Shown: positions 11,901-21,517 of the stretch, piece after piece
Layout of the letters: the number at the start of each line of letters is the position of its first letter
Position numbering within the stretch: the stretch's first letter is position 1
DNA from: Sialis fuliginosa
Lineage: Eukaryota > Arthropoda > Insecta > Megaloptera > Sialidae
Length of the DNA stretch: 64,000 nt
Reading direction: 5' to 3'
Assembly (NCBI GenBank): GCA_961205875.1
Contig: OY540812.1
Location: forward strand, 1,922,001-1,986,000
The notes under the pieces: model-generated
Databases searched by the model: none
What the model was told of the DNA's origin: nothing
Seen by the model: the letters and a program-made list of their open reading frames with translations, nothing else
Position numbers and translations under genes: made by a program

Positions 11901-14900
11901 TTTCTTTTATATCTTTTGTGTTGTAGTACTTATCATTAGCAAGTGTCCATCACTGCGTGCACATTCCAGGTTTTACCTTTTCTATTACTGGAGAAAAAAC
12001 ATGAACAAAATAAAAGGCTATTATTTAAAAAAATAAACCATATTTGCGGACTTTGGTAATTAAATTGATTAAATAAAAAGTTACTTGTTTTATTAGTAAC
12101 ATGAGTTCATGATAATTACAAAAAACAAGTCCATTAATCCAAAAAAACCGAAAACTTGCTCTTATAGCGGCCATAACGGGTGCCTTTACCTTATGTGCTC
12201 GCGGCTTCGCTTGCTTAAGTATAAGAGTTAGATATATGGTATCGCGGAGTTTATTTTAGATCTTTTTATTCTACATATGTAGTTCTATACTATACATTAT
12301 ATTGTTCAATTAACGGTTTAGGCAGCGTATTGCAAAAGAACTAACTTTTTTCCGACTTGATTTACTATTATCGTCACTGCTTATGCCTTATGTTACCTAA
12401 TGTAACACAATATATACTAAAATTTGACCAAAAGACATATCTATGAATTAAAAAAAAACACGTAAGTAAATCGGATAAGTAGTTCTCGAGTAATAAGAAC
12501 ACTAACGGACAGATAGACGGACAGACGTTGCGTTTTATAATATGTAAGGATAGTATTTTTTTTATGCGTGCTGAAAATCCATACTAATATTATAATATTA
12601 TATATAATTTATATGTTTTTTGTTTTGCATTTGTCTTCGCCAAAAAAAGTATTAACAATCGCGCGAAGAAATGTCACACATTAATTTTTTTATCTAGTAA
12701 AATTTTAGGGATACAAAGTATATAGCCTATGTCCTTCCTCAGGATGTAAGCTATCTCCTTGCCAAATTTCATAAAGATCGGTTCAGCGGTTTAGCTGAGA
12801 AAAGGTAACAAATAGACAGACAGGCACACTTTTGCATTTATAATATTATTATAGATGTGAAAATAATTCTGTCTGTATGTTACCTTTTTACGTCTAAACG
12901 GCTGCACCGATCTTGATGAAATTTGGCAGGAAGACAGCTTGAGTTTTGAGGAAGGACATATGCCAAAAATTATTTAGATAAAAAAAAACGAATTCCAGAC
13001 GGGTAGTTGTTAGCAGGCACACTTTTGCATTTATAATATTATTATAGATGTGAAAATAATTCTGTCTGTATGTTACCTTTTCACGTCTAAACGGCTGCAC
13101 CGATCTTGATGAAATTTGGCATGGAGACAGCTTGCATTTTGAGGAAGGACATATGCTAAAAATTATTTAGATAAAAAAAAACGAATTCCAGACGGGTAGT
13201 TGTTAGCAGGCACACTTTTGCATTTATAATATTATTATAGATGTGAAAATAATTCTGTCTGTATGTTACCTTTTCACGTCTAAACGGCTGCACCGATCTT
13301 GATGAAATTTGGCATGGAGATAGCTTGCATTTTGAGGAAGGACATATGCGAAAAATTGTTTAGATAAAAAAAAACGAATTCCATAATTTAGTTAATTACC
13401 CTAGTCAGCCATCATACCTAATATACTACACTCTACAATATTAATCCGATTTTGACCGGTTGTATCAGTGACCCCAAACCAAGGGCCGGCGGGTCGACAT
13501 TGGCAATGTGAGCTATATATAGAGCGATATATCCAATATTCACATATATACTAAAAATACATTAATTTTACTAACAATTACGATATGGTGATTGCTTCAT
13601 GACCTGACCTTATATTAATAGCTGTGTTTGTTGTCCTCGAATAGTATAACATTTGATCCGAAGATTTTTATTGGCGTCTGCTAGCTTACACCTGTATTTT
13701 TGTATTTTATTCTTCTGGACCCACTGTGCGACGTGGTAAAAAAAACATCTGCCAAGTAAATGCATAGTGCTTCCTCGTGCTAAATTCACCAAAGGTAGTT
13801 AATTATTGAACAAATTAAATAAAAACCGATGCTTAGAATTGGTTAAGTATTTAATTTTTATATAATTTTACTAAAAAAATATTAGTTAGGATTTCTTTTT
13901 AAGACGCACCTGATTATTTTTTCGTATATTTTTAATAAGATCGGTTCAGCGGTTTAGCCGTGAAAACGTAACAAACATACAGAGAGACAGACAGACACAC
14001 TTTCGCATGTATAATATTAGTATGGATTTCAAACGAATTATTATTTACATTTATTTCTTATGTTACGTACATAATCAGGGTGTCCACTTTCTGGAAAGTC
14101 AGGGAAGCCTAAAGTGGTCAGAGAAAGTCAGGGAATTTCTTTAAAATTCTGAAAAGTCAGGGAATTTATTGTATCTAGGAAGTCAGTAAAAAAGTGTATA
14201 AATTTAAGTTGACGAGTAAAAAAGTTCTTCATATTTTTTTGCACATTCTGGGGCCCCTTGATCACTTCTTGCCCCCGAGCTTCTAGTGGTCAGGGAAAAG
14301 TCAGGGAATTTTATTTTCAAAAAACAGTGGACACCCTGATAATTTAAAATATTTATATTATTAAAATAATGTTGTTTAAAAAGTCTTATTTTAATAAAAA
14401 GTTTATTTTTATTCAAATACACTTGTAAAAAAATCAATTCTAAAGGCGATTGGTTACGTGAATTATAAAATACAAAATAATAACCCAGTTACTTTGATGT
14501 GCCAGATTTTTCTTTACGTTTGGAAAGGATGAAACTCATTCATAATATCCAAGAATTGAAAATAGAACAGTGCTTCTCAACATTTTTTTCTAGTTACATA
14601 CGTAATTTTCTTGTTTTGTCATATTTTATTTTTTGATTTATTTCGGTGTCTTAATTATAGCCCCTACATCCTGTCGCGACCCCCTGGTCATGATTTTAGA
14701 TGGGCCTCTTGCTGATAATAATAAATAAATAAATAAAAATCCTCTGGGCCCCCAGACTAGAGCCCTCAACATTTCTGAATGATAATCTTTGAAAGATATT
14801 TTATAATTTTCTTGTTTTGTCATATTTTCCTTTTTTGTTTATTTCGGTGTCTTAATTATACCCCCTACATTCTATCGCGGCCCCCGGGTCAGGATTTTAA

Positions 14901-17900
14901 ATGGGCCCCTTACCGATAAGAAATCTAAGACATTTTTTCTGACGACGATGAAAAAAAATCCCCTGGGTCCCCAGAATAGGGCCCTGTCAGCCCCCCCTTT
15001 GTGGGGCCTTGATCTTAATATATGAAAGAAAATAATTAAATTTTAACAAAATAATTTTTTTGTATTTTTCAATAAATTTTTACTCGAAAACTATCAACTT
15101 GTGAAAAAAAAAACAGTTTATTTTGATCTAATAAAAATTGGAGAATTTGGTTTGTTGATATTTATTTTCTGAACAAAAAAATACTCAAAATCTAAAATAC
15201 TTTTCAAGTTCATGGTTTTCAAATAAAAATTCTTAGAAATCGAAAAAACTCAAATAATTTATTAATTGTGCTGAAAATTGAAGTAGTACAAAAAATGTAT
15301 CATAAAAATATAAATTTCCATTAAAAAATACATTTTTTCTAACCTTAAAACTTTTGTTCGAAACATTTTTATCATAAACTTTATTTAATATTTAACGACC
15401 TTTTTTGTTTTTCTATCCGGGATAGGGGGTCCCTGGAAAATAATTGTTCAAAAGGGGGTCCCTAGACCATACAAGTTTAAGAACAGCTGCACTAGAGTGC
15501 TTGTTAAGCTCACCTAACATTTTTACCATCAATGGTTTGAAATCGTGTCTATACGAGTATGAAATTTTAATATTTGCAATTCATTTTTCAAATATATCAT
15601 TGATGCTAATAATTCTTATTCAAAGGAAAGGCAAAAATATTGCGTGGGCTGTCGCGTTCTATATTTTCTGTTTATCAATAATTAATTTATAATATATAGA
15701 CATCTCTTTTCTATTTGTTCTTTTACGTGTATTCATATTTCGTATAAACTATATGTTATACAATAATTGAAATGTTATTACGAAACAATACACTCTTTTC
15801 AGTGGCGTAGTAAGAAAAATTTTCGTTGGGGGGGGGGGGGGGTGAAGCTTGGGGCACCCAAAATATGCAAAATTATTATTACAATTTCTAATCAAATGAT
15901 TATAATCACAAAAAAGGTCATTCAATTCAAAATTGTAATAATAATTTCATATATTTTAAGAACATAAAATATTTCGGGGGGGGGGGGGGGCTTTGACCCC
16001 CCCCCCCCCCCGTTCCTACGCCACTGATTCTGTTAAATGTTAGAAGAAATAATCGTCTCTTGTGTTTGCTTGAGTAATTTTCTTATATATGTATTAAGTT
16101 CAATCACAGCGGATGTTATTAAATATTGTACCTACACAGTGGCACTCTATTGTGCACCCCCTCCCTCCCCCCCTCCCCACGAAATCAATTTAATTTATAG
16201 AGGTTATGAATATGAATATATGGTATAAAATTATACAAAATTTTTGAGCTCGATTTTTTGGTGGAAATATTTTTTGCCATCATGTCTGTTTGTCTGTAAT
16301 TCAAAAATGGCAGAACGTGAAATGGTATTTTATATTTAGGATCAATTTACATCCTGGAAAAAAACCGTTTTTTTTAAATTAAAGTTTTATTCATTAAAAA
16401 AAATAAAAAAATGAAAAAAATGTTATTTTCTATAATTCATTTTTTCATATCATTTATCAGTTAGCCAGAAATATTTGTTTTATATAGTAGATATATTTAT
16501 ATACACGTACACTTTACTACGTATAAGAAAGTCCTGTGGAACCCATGGTAGCTTTTTTATAAACTATACTCTTCGACTATATTTTATTTTTTTTAATTTT
16601 TTTTTTAAATATCAAGAATTTAGCACCTTTTTCGAAATTTCATAAATTAGTGTAGTTTTTTGGCCACATGTCAATTTTTATTAAAATCTATTTTTTCGTT
16701 TTCGGGTATACTTTATACCGCTGTGCGTCGAAGGGTTAAAAAAAAACTCTTACAGGCCCACGTATATCTTACAATAATTAATCCAGCCCTCCTTCAGTCT
16801 TATCTATCTACCTTTGACCTTTACAACCTTAAAATTAACCAATAATAATTAACTGAAATATCTTCTGATAAGTGAGCGTGAAAATTATAATCTGAATTAA
16901 TTAATTTTCCATGTATCATTTGGAACCCTAACCACAGAATTAATCGCATGTGACGTCATTGTACACTTAGAATTTAATAAGTCCTTACAACCCTGAGATT
17001 TACTGATAAAAAACATCTGCCTAGTAAATGCACAGTGCTTCCTCGTGCTGAATTCATCGAAAGTAGTTAATTATTGCACAATTTAAATAAAAACCGATAG
17101 TGTTGAGATAAATTGCCTGGAATTGGTTAACCATTAAATTTTTATACAATTTTACTAAAAAATATTAGTTCGAAATTTTTTTACTAATTATTTTTTTTAT
17201 GCAAACGTCAAAATGACATTTAAAACGTCAAAATAACATTTAATATGTCAAAATAAATATCAGTTTAAAAAAAAACACGATTTTTACAAGTAAATCTTTG
17301 TAAGGGAATATTTTACAACTAACTTTGTAGACCTATATTATAGAAAATTTAATGCTCTACAAAAAAGGTTCTATAAAATTTTCACGTAACATGTGTCGTT
17401 CTTGAGATATCTTTAAAAAATAAATATTTTGAGATGTCACCCCTCCCTCTTACACACGATTTTGATGATTTTGAAATGGGACCGTCCTCAAACGAGACCC
17501 AACCATCCTACCAAGTTTAATTAATATCGGTTCAGGAATTCATGAGATATGCGTGTGACAAAGATTCAAGGAACAGACAGACAGACAGACACGGAACAAA
17601 AAGAGATCTGAAACGGAAAGATTAATTTAAAATTTTAAAATCGGAGAACATTTTTTTTTGTCTCATTCTAAAACGATCACAAAACTTCGATATTGCGAGA
17701 AAACAAAATATAAAAAATAAATAAAAATTTTATTGTAATATTTAAATATATAATGTATAATTTAAAAATATGAAATTCCTGCTGCCGTAAAATTAACTTT
17801 TTATTGCTTAATAAACGATATGTTCCGAGGCGCAGGGAGGGGGGCTTAGAACCTCCCCCCCCCCTCCGACTTTGTCAATATTCATTATTATGTTTTACAC

Positions 17901-20900
17901 ATAAAAATGAAAATTATATGTAATTACAAAAAAAACTGAAATCCCCTTCCCGATTTTTTATTATATTGAATTTTAAAAATCTACAATTGGATACTTAATA
18001 AAAAAATGTCGTTCGGTCAAGACGAAATTTATTTTTTAGTGTCGAAAATTTAACAAAAATATATAAAATTAAAAATGCCATAAATAATTACCTTTGACGT
18101 TTTTTTTTAATCACAAAAAATTTTATAAACACTGTTTCACTTAGATTTTTTTGTTACCCACACGATGGTGTCTTTCCGGGCATCCACACCTGTTGCACGC
18201 GCGCACGTGACTAGCTCCGCTCCGGAGGACTTCCGGTTTGTGTATGTGTGTGTGTGAGAGTAGGTGGGAGGAGGGGGGGGGGTAAATGTGCCATACCCCA
18301 TACCGGATGCTGTAGATGGAACTTAAAGTATGAAGTACGTACGGTAAAGTGGGGTAAATGGTAAATGCAAGCATACGAGTTTTATAAAGGATGAGTAAAA
18401 AATATCTGGCAAGTAAATGCACAGTGCTTCCTCGTGCTAAATTCACCAAAACCGATAGTGTTCAGATAAATTGCTTGGTATTGGTTAACCATTTAATTTT
18501 TATACAAATTTTACTAAAAAATCTTAGTTCGTAATTTTTCTTAAAACGCACCTGAATATTTTTTCATGTATTTTTAATTTTTTGACAATTTCAATCTAAA
18601 TCTAAATTTATGCAAATGTCAAAATGATATTTAATATGGCCAAGCAAATATCAATTTAGAAAAACAAAACACGAATTTTTAAAATAAATTGAGATAAATC
18701 TTTGTAAGGGAATATTTTACAACAAACGTTGTAGACCCATATTATAGGAAATTTAATGCTCTACAAAAAATATTCAATTAAATTTTCACGTAACATGTGT
18801 CGTTCTTGAGATATATTGATAAAATAAATATTTTGGGATGTCACCCCAAAATAAGGAATTTTGCTCATATTTTTTATAAAATATTCATTATTAAAAAAAA
18901 AATTTTTTAGAGAAATTATTTTCTATGTAATGATAATCTTAAAAAAATTCAGTCAAGTTGCTATGGCATCCAACTCTATTTTTTTAAATGACTACATATA
19001 TTTTTTATTGATTCTATGAATAGTTCTTAATTTTTTGTATACAACCCTGTAAAATTTAAATTTTTTGAGAAAAATTAACTTTTAAAATCTCAATACACAT
19101 TAACTACAACTTAACCAAGAAAGCCTTGAAAAATGGGACAGAGAAAAAAAATAACCCTTATATGCAAATATTAAAGTAATATTTTCTTGTTTTCAAAATG
19201 TATCTCATATTTGATACTATTTATATAAATGTTATATGTCATATTTACAATATAATACTTACAATACTTGTGGAATAGAATACACCTACAATAAAATGCC
19301 ATATTAAATGAATAAAAATATCATACGTACATAGGGTAGAGTGGGGTAGTTCGAACATCTAAGAGAGAAATCAAATAAATTAAAACCTGAGTCAGAAACA
19401 GTACAAATTCGACATTGCAAAATCATAAAAAGCTGTCAAAATCACAGAACGTATTGCCAACTTAAGAATAGTAACCAAATGCTTTTTTTATGATTGTGCA
19501 ATGTCGAATTTGTACTTATTTGATTGTATGTGTTGTTAAAATATCAAAAAAATACGAAAACAAAGACATTTTTTTGTAATTGATATTCTATTATACATTT
19601 ATAGCATTTGAATACGTCCCTCAAGTGACGTCAATTCTCTCACGGCCGCGGATTGGTCAAGGAGTTGATGAGAATACCTTGTCTTTATATATCTTTGGTT
19701 ATTTTCTTTAAAGTTTAGTTTTCAACAGTCTTTTTTTTACAACGTAAAAACAATAGTTTACAAGATATTTGGAAAAACACGATTTTCGCAACCTTTGACC
19801 TGAAATAACTTTTTTTGCGCACATGATTTCGCAATTGACTTTTTACACGTTATTTCTTATGCCCAAATAAAGATAATCCCTGTGAGAAAACTTGGATTTT
19901 TTTCGCAGAAAAATCCTTATTTATTATATAGAATTACTATATTATCTGAAAAGTGATAACTGTTTTTATAAGTGATGTAGAACAAAATATAATATAAATT
20001 AAAAACTGGGGACCTTTTTTTTTTTTTTTAGTTGCACTACTCATTTTTAGTCTGTCTATTATTTTTTTTAATATTCTATATTAAACTATGTCCGGTATTA
20101 TAAAGGACCTAACAAAATTCAAATGGGGTATTAATTCTGTACTAGTATCTATGGAATTTAGAGCAGTGACACTTCAACTAATTGTAACACAGTTGGCATC
20201 TTTGACCGTACAAAATAATTTTCATAACATCACCACTGTTTTAATACCGTTTGTATTTACCTACAACGCGTGCGCGAAACTTGTCAAAGTCATCAACAAA
20301 CTCCAAAAGAACTGTCATATAAGTTTGATATCTCAGTTGAAAGTGCTTGCTAGCTAACAAATTTGCTAGGTCCCTTATGATACCGGACATAAAAGAAACT
20401 AAAGAATCTACCGCCCCTCTCAGCCTTCCGCCCTATTCTTCTTCTAACATACTGAATTCGCGATTACCCCACTCTCCCCTACGTACATCTCAGATCTTTG
20501 ATGTTATATGTCTGTTACAAGGTAGTTTCGATGTATGTATGTTGTACGTATACACAGTAATTTTATTTTTCTTCTACCTACATTTAATTGGGGGGATTAC
20601 CTATATAGGTTATTTATGTTTGTATTTTATTGAAAAATATATTTCCAATTTTACAAGCAGTTTGATTAGTCCAATTTATTTTGTTTCAATGATAATTCAT
20701 TATCTTTCTTTTTTCTTTACGTCTTTTGGTTCCTTGCTATATCGAAGATACGAGAAGCTTTGTGATCGTTTTTAAAATGATAAAAAAAAATTGTTATGTT
20801 TTTTCTCCAATAATGGATAAAGTAAAACCAGTAAAGACACTTGCTAATGATAAGTACTACGACACAAAAGATATAAAAGAAAGAATCGTCAAATTTGAAA

Positions 20901-21517
20901 CAATGTAAAGCAGTTGCTATGATAATATAATAATTAATAAATAAATTATACTTATAATTAGTTTAAATGTCCACCATTTTGACACCTAGTAGCCGATTGT
21001 CATCAAATCACGCTGTAAGACAGTTAAATGTATATAGAATAATATTTAGAAATGGTAGTATGTAATCAAATATCAACAAATATTTATAATTCAGTACATT
21101 TAATTTAAAAATAACCATTACTGGGGTCATATCCAAGACCTTATATAAATATAAAATTATCATAAAAAAAGGTAGTAAAAAAATATTAGAAGGCGCAAAA
21201 ATTCGGATTGGGGGGAGCGGAAAAAAAGTCAATATATTTTTATATTTATAGGGGGGGGGGGGAAGGTGGCAAATTTACGGCAGAAACTTACGTTACGCCA
21301 CTGCTTTTGCTCCATACTTCTGCTCTGTGGGCTGTACTCCAAAATCCACAAAATTTTTAATTTTGATATTGTATCTTTTATAGGTCGATACGTTGGCAGT
21401 CGTCCGATAAAATTACGGAAGAGCTGTTGGAAATCTAGGAATCTCGACATCGTCAGAAAGAAAGATAAAGAAAAGGCGGCGCTAATAAGCATGCTAACAT
21501 CCGGCTCAAATAGATAA
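2965..21517 (+). CDS. RBM42: RNA-binding motif protein 42, three coding exons
   Basis: Single-RRM RNA-binding protein; the family is implicated in splicing and hnRNP K-associated RNA control. Coding exons 2965-3011, 3080-3825 and 21384-21517 join in phase to 927 nt (308 residues). Residues 1-60 carry the conserved MASDDRLRQMEDEMNRFEAE start and a glutamine-containing segment. A polyproline stretch follows (about 3216-3240), then the conserved basic linker with KKLKPEKK, and an acidic WDDDDFRIF lead-in to the RRM. RNP2 is RIFAGDL (residues 203-209) and RNP1 is KGFGFVSF (243-250). The last exon supplies the family C-terminal signature GRYVGSRPIKLRKS followed by a Lys/Arg-rich tail, and ends at TAA 21515-21517. 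A poly(A) signal AATAAA lies at 21648. The odd point is a 17.6-kb last intron. The distant last exon is secure because it completes the RRM in frame and matches the family tail. Confidence 0.95.
4125..4490. mobile_element. Palindromic MITE-like element
   Basis: Two long inverted arms, about 4125-4290 and 4345-4490, pair over most of their length. Each outer end carries CCGCCATCTTGGAA, and the inner parts share GCAATATTATAGA and ACATTTTTTT blocks. Small size, no coding capacity and long inverted repeats fit a foldback MITE. I did not find a clear target duplication. Confidence 0.7.
4859..4972 (-). CDS. Small protein-like ORF, 37 codons, antisense in RBM42 intron
   Basis: Reads ATG at 4972-4970 to TAA at 4861-4859. 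The product starts MTVDPIVLVSIF and ends CQLAGRRFEESKKK. It stands out from its AT-rich surroundings by balanced base composition and a protein-like residue mix. AG immediately precedes the ATG (TTTAG|ATG), so it could equally be a terminal coding exon entered through a 3' splice site. It lies 260 bp downstream, on the same strand, of the neuropeptide-like exon at 5231-5623. It could not be joined in phase to the GTAAGT at that exon's end: one base short, giving a stop. The Gly-Arg-Arg could be an amidation/cleavage site if this is a prohormone piece. Not recognised; function unknown. Confidence 0.4.
   Translation of the reverse strand: MTVDPIVLVSIFATEGVATFDDICQLAGRRFEESKKK
5231..5623 (-). 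CDS. Putative secreted neuropeptide precursor nested in RBM42 intron
   Basis: A 130-residue frame on the strand opposite RBM42. Residues 1-21 form a likely signal peptide with a hydrophobic core (AVITLLFSI). A dibasic KK (40-41) precedes DIFVSRGWAAGGMPFG. A second dibasic RK (109-110) precedes AYSVLPQLFVSYGWGPI (111-127), which is followed by Gly-Lys-Lys, a classical amidation and cleavage signal. Both segments share the pattern FVS-x-GW, as in related peptides from one precursor. Directly upstream of the ATG is TTTTAATTACAG|A, a good 3' splice site, so a 5' UTR exon is expected further right. The stop (TAA 5233-5231) overlaps GTAAGT, a perfect donor, so the exon may instead splice onward after residue 129. 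I do not recognise the family by name; prohormone identity is inferred from architecture. Confidence 0.68.
   Translation of the reverse strand: MDSKYIYAVITLLFSIHQITCNPLQQHQSINNQIHRPESKKDIFVSRGWAAGGMPFGVLYLKPKYSSKSNAKYYMNAKQQQRMTEEPFQALPVVQRLQTMYRGNNEPIRKAYSVLPQLFVSYGWGPIGKK
5925..6215. repeat. Imperfect inverted repeat
   Basis: TTCAATAATTTTTTACTCGA near 5930 recurs in reverse complement near 6185-6205, with further weaker pairing between (GTACTTAGATCTAGGC versus CCTAAATCTAAGCAC). No ORF. Probably a decayed MITE; its boundaries are uncertain. Confidence 0.45.
6400..7345. repeat. Tandem array, 168/196-bp units, five copies
   Basis: The block TTGTTGGACGAAACTTTGGT starts at 6481, 6649, 6845, 7040 and 7208, so spacings are 168, 196, 195 and 168 bp. 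Short units lack the segment reading AAGTCAAATATCAGC that the long ones carry. Each unit also contains ACACAAAAT.CAGTTATTTT and GGCAATTTT. No coding potential. The alternation of short and long units suggests amplification of more than one monomer type. Confidence 0.93.
8704..9061. mobile_element. mariner-like MITE with CAGTCGCCTGCA ends
   Basis: Perfect 12-bp terminal inverted repeats, CAGTCGCCTGCA at 8704 and TGCAGGCGACTG ending at 9061, are each flanked by TA, the Tc1/mariner target duplication. The 358-bp interior is AT-rich and non-coding. A likely non-autonomous deletion derivative. Confidence 0.85.
9831..11095. repeat. Satellite array, 164-bp unit, eight copies, with a higher-order period
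   Basis: CTAAAAACCTGTTTTACCGA starts near 9831, 9995, 10159, 10324, 10488, 10652, 10817 and 10971. Spacing is 164-165 bp except for one 154-bp unit. Diagnostic variants recur every third unit: the CATAGC-type unit (9995, 10488), the CTTAGC-type unit with AAAACTAAAACGTG and GGCATGC (10159, 10652), and the CGTAGC-type unit (10324, 10817). This gives a higher-order period of 493 bp. A single inverted partial copy lies at 51680-51755. Confidence 0.96.
11665..11960 (+). repeat. Dispersed repeat, copy 1
   Basis: This segment (containing CAGTAATGG, CTGTCTTACAGCGTGATTTG, CAAAATGGTGGACATTTAAA and TACTTATCATTAGCAAGTG) is found in reverse complement at 20835-21130, with only scattered differences. It lies inside the larger inverted-repeat element. 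Confidence 0.85.
12715..12855 (+). mobile_element. RTE-like LINE 3' tail fragment
   Basis: Carries CTATCTCCTTGCCAAATTTC, GATCGGTTCAGCGGTTTAGC, then a GACAGACAGGCACAC tract and TTTGCATTTATAATATTA. Near-identical text occurs at 13935-14027 and 51785-51935. The form is familiar from 3' ends of insect RTE-type retroposons. No reverse-transcriptase frame is present, so the class is tentative. Confidence 0.55.
12821..13385. repeat. Tandem array, 193-bp unit, three copies
   Basis: CAGGCACACTTTTGCATTTA begins at 12821, 13014 and 13207. Each unit then has GATGTGAAAATAATTCTGTC, CACGTCTAAACGGCTGCACC and GAGGAAGGACATATGC. The unit contains both the tail motif (TTGCATTTATAATATTA) and the inverted head (CGGCTGCACCGATCTTGATG) of the neighbouring RTE-like fragment, so it looks derived from that element. 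Confidence 0.92.
13744..13930 (+). repeat. CTGCCAAG family repeat, truncated copy
   Basis: The 5' part of a dispersed ~720-bp family that starts CATCTGCCAAGTAAATGCA, then CTTCCTCGTGCTAAATTCAC. This copy keeps about 185 bp and then abuts an RTE-like tail (13935-14027). Confidence 0.8.
13935..14030 (+). mobile_element. RTE-like LINE 3' tail fragment, second copy
   Basis: Contains AAGATCGGTTCAGCGGTTTA, a GACAGACAGACACAC tract and CGCATGTATAATATTAGTAT, as in the copies near 12720 and 51800. Class tentative. Confidence 0.5.
14076..14338. mobile_element. 263-bp MITE with CAGGGTGTCCACT ends
   Basis: Terminal inverted repeats CAGGGTGTCCACT (14076) and AGTGGACACCCTG (ending 14338) are flanked by a perfect ATAAT direct repeat (14071-14075 and 14339-14343). 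The interior repeats GTCAGGGAA several times in both halves. Non-coding. Superfamily unclear: the ends are hAT-like but the duplication is only 5 bp. Confidence 0.82.
14571..15490. mobile_element. hAT-like element or remnant with C/G-rich subterminal tracts
   Basis: The left end CAGTGCTTCTCAACATTTTT is a hAT-type terminus. The right side GGGGGTCCCTAGACC...TTTAAGAACAGCTGCA resembles its inverse. Internally a ~190-bp segment (TTTCGGTGTCTTAATTATA, CCCCCTACAT, GACCCCC) is duplicated at 14640-14760 and 14840-14960. No transposase frame. Confidence 0.55.
15800..16026. mobile_element. CAGTGGCGTAG MITE with G/C homopolymer ends
   Basis: Terminal inverted repeats CAGTGGCGTAG (15800) and CTACGCCACTG-type (ending 16026) are each followed by a run of about 14 G (or C). 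The flanks ACTCTTTT and ATTCTGTT agree at 6 of 8 positions, as for a degenerate 8-bp hAT duplication. Confidence 0.78.
17012..17720 (+). repeat. CTGCCAAG family repeat, near full length
   Basis: Starts ACATCTGCCTAGTAAATGCA and contains the family blocks CTTTGTAAGGGAATATTTTA, GTGTCGTTCTTGAGATAT, GATTTTGAAATGGGACCGTC and a CAGACAGACAGACAC tract. Ends TTCGATATTGCGAG. No ORF, no terminal inverted repeats. Confidence 0.88.
18396..18850 (+). repeat. CTGCCAAG family repeat, 3'-truncated
   Basis: Begins ATCTGGCAAGTAAATGCACA and loses the family sequence after GGGATGTCACCCC. Just upstream, at 18150-18290, is a short GC-richer segment with a TGTGTGTG tract and a G run, otherwise unrecognised. Confidence 0.85.
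19332..20481. mobile_element. Element with TAGGG-AGAGTGGGGTA ends, carrying a nested MITE
   Basis: TAGGGTAGAGTGGGGTA at 19332 and its inverse TACCCCACTCTCCCCTA ending at 20481 frame 1150 bp. A second inverted-repeat element (20087-20392) sits inside. No transposase is seen. A related end, TAGGGTAGAGCGGGGTAA, occurs at about 62588. Confidence 0.7.
20087..20392. mobile_element. MITE with TATGTCCGGTAT ends
   Basis: TATGTCCGGTATTATAAAGG at 20087 and the inverse (CCCTTATGATACCGGACATA) ending 20392. Same family as 60509-60756. The interior shares AACTGTCATAT.AGTTTGAT and AAAGTGCTTG with that copy. Confidence 0.85.
20835..21130 (-). repeat. Dispersed repeat, copy 2 (inverse of 11665-11960)
   Basis: Reverse complement of the segment at 11665-11960 (CACTTGCTAATGATAAGTAC ... 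TTACTGGGGTC). About 9 kb separates the two inverted copies inside one intron, which allows long-range pairing of the pre-mRNA. Confidence 0.85.
21185..21303. mobile_element. Remnant of a GTGGCGTA-ended element
   Basis: Contains GGATTGGGGGGAGCGG and a run of about 12 G, and ends ACGTTACGCCACTG, the inverse of the CAGTGGCGTA terminus seen at 15800. Lies 80 bp upstream of the last RBM42 exon. The left end was not identified. Confidence 0.5.

Larger units (their letters stand above)
9621..12193. mobile_element. 2.6-kb element with ~190-bp terminal inverted repeats enclosing a satellite
   Basis: The left arm starts TAAGGTAAAGGCACC at 9621 and continues through GTTATGGCCGCTATAAGAGC and CAAAGTCCGCAAATAT to about 9830. 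The right arm is its reverse complement, about 12000-12193, ending GGTGCCTTTACCTTA. Between the arms are a 164-bp tandem array (9831-11095) and about 900 bp of AT-rich unique sequence. That sequence includes a segment (11665-11960) repeated in inverse orientation at 20835-21130. No transposase frame is seen, so it would be non-autonomous. The superfamily is unknown and the target duplication is unclear. Confidence 0.8.
3826..21383 (+). other. Giant last intron of RBM42 (17,558 bp)
   Basis: Begins GTAAGT after codon ATG-AAT-G and ends TTTTATAG before the last coding exon. It splits the RRM from its final strand and tail. It is filled by MITEs, three tandem arrays, partial copies of a dispersed ~720-bp repeat family and one antisense coding-like exon. 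Parts not separately listed (for example 7350-8700, 9065-9620, 16030-17010, 18851-19330) are AT-rich with no supported feature. Confidence 0.93.

Noticed and set aside
20347-20775. 142-codon frame beginning MLANKFARS
   Set aside because: It crosses a MITE terminus and a fragment of the dispersed repeat family; hydrophobic content comes from T-rich DNA.
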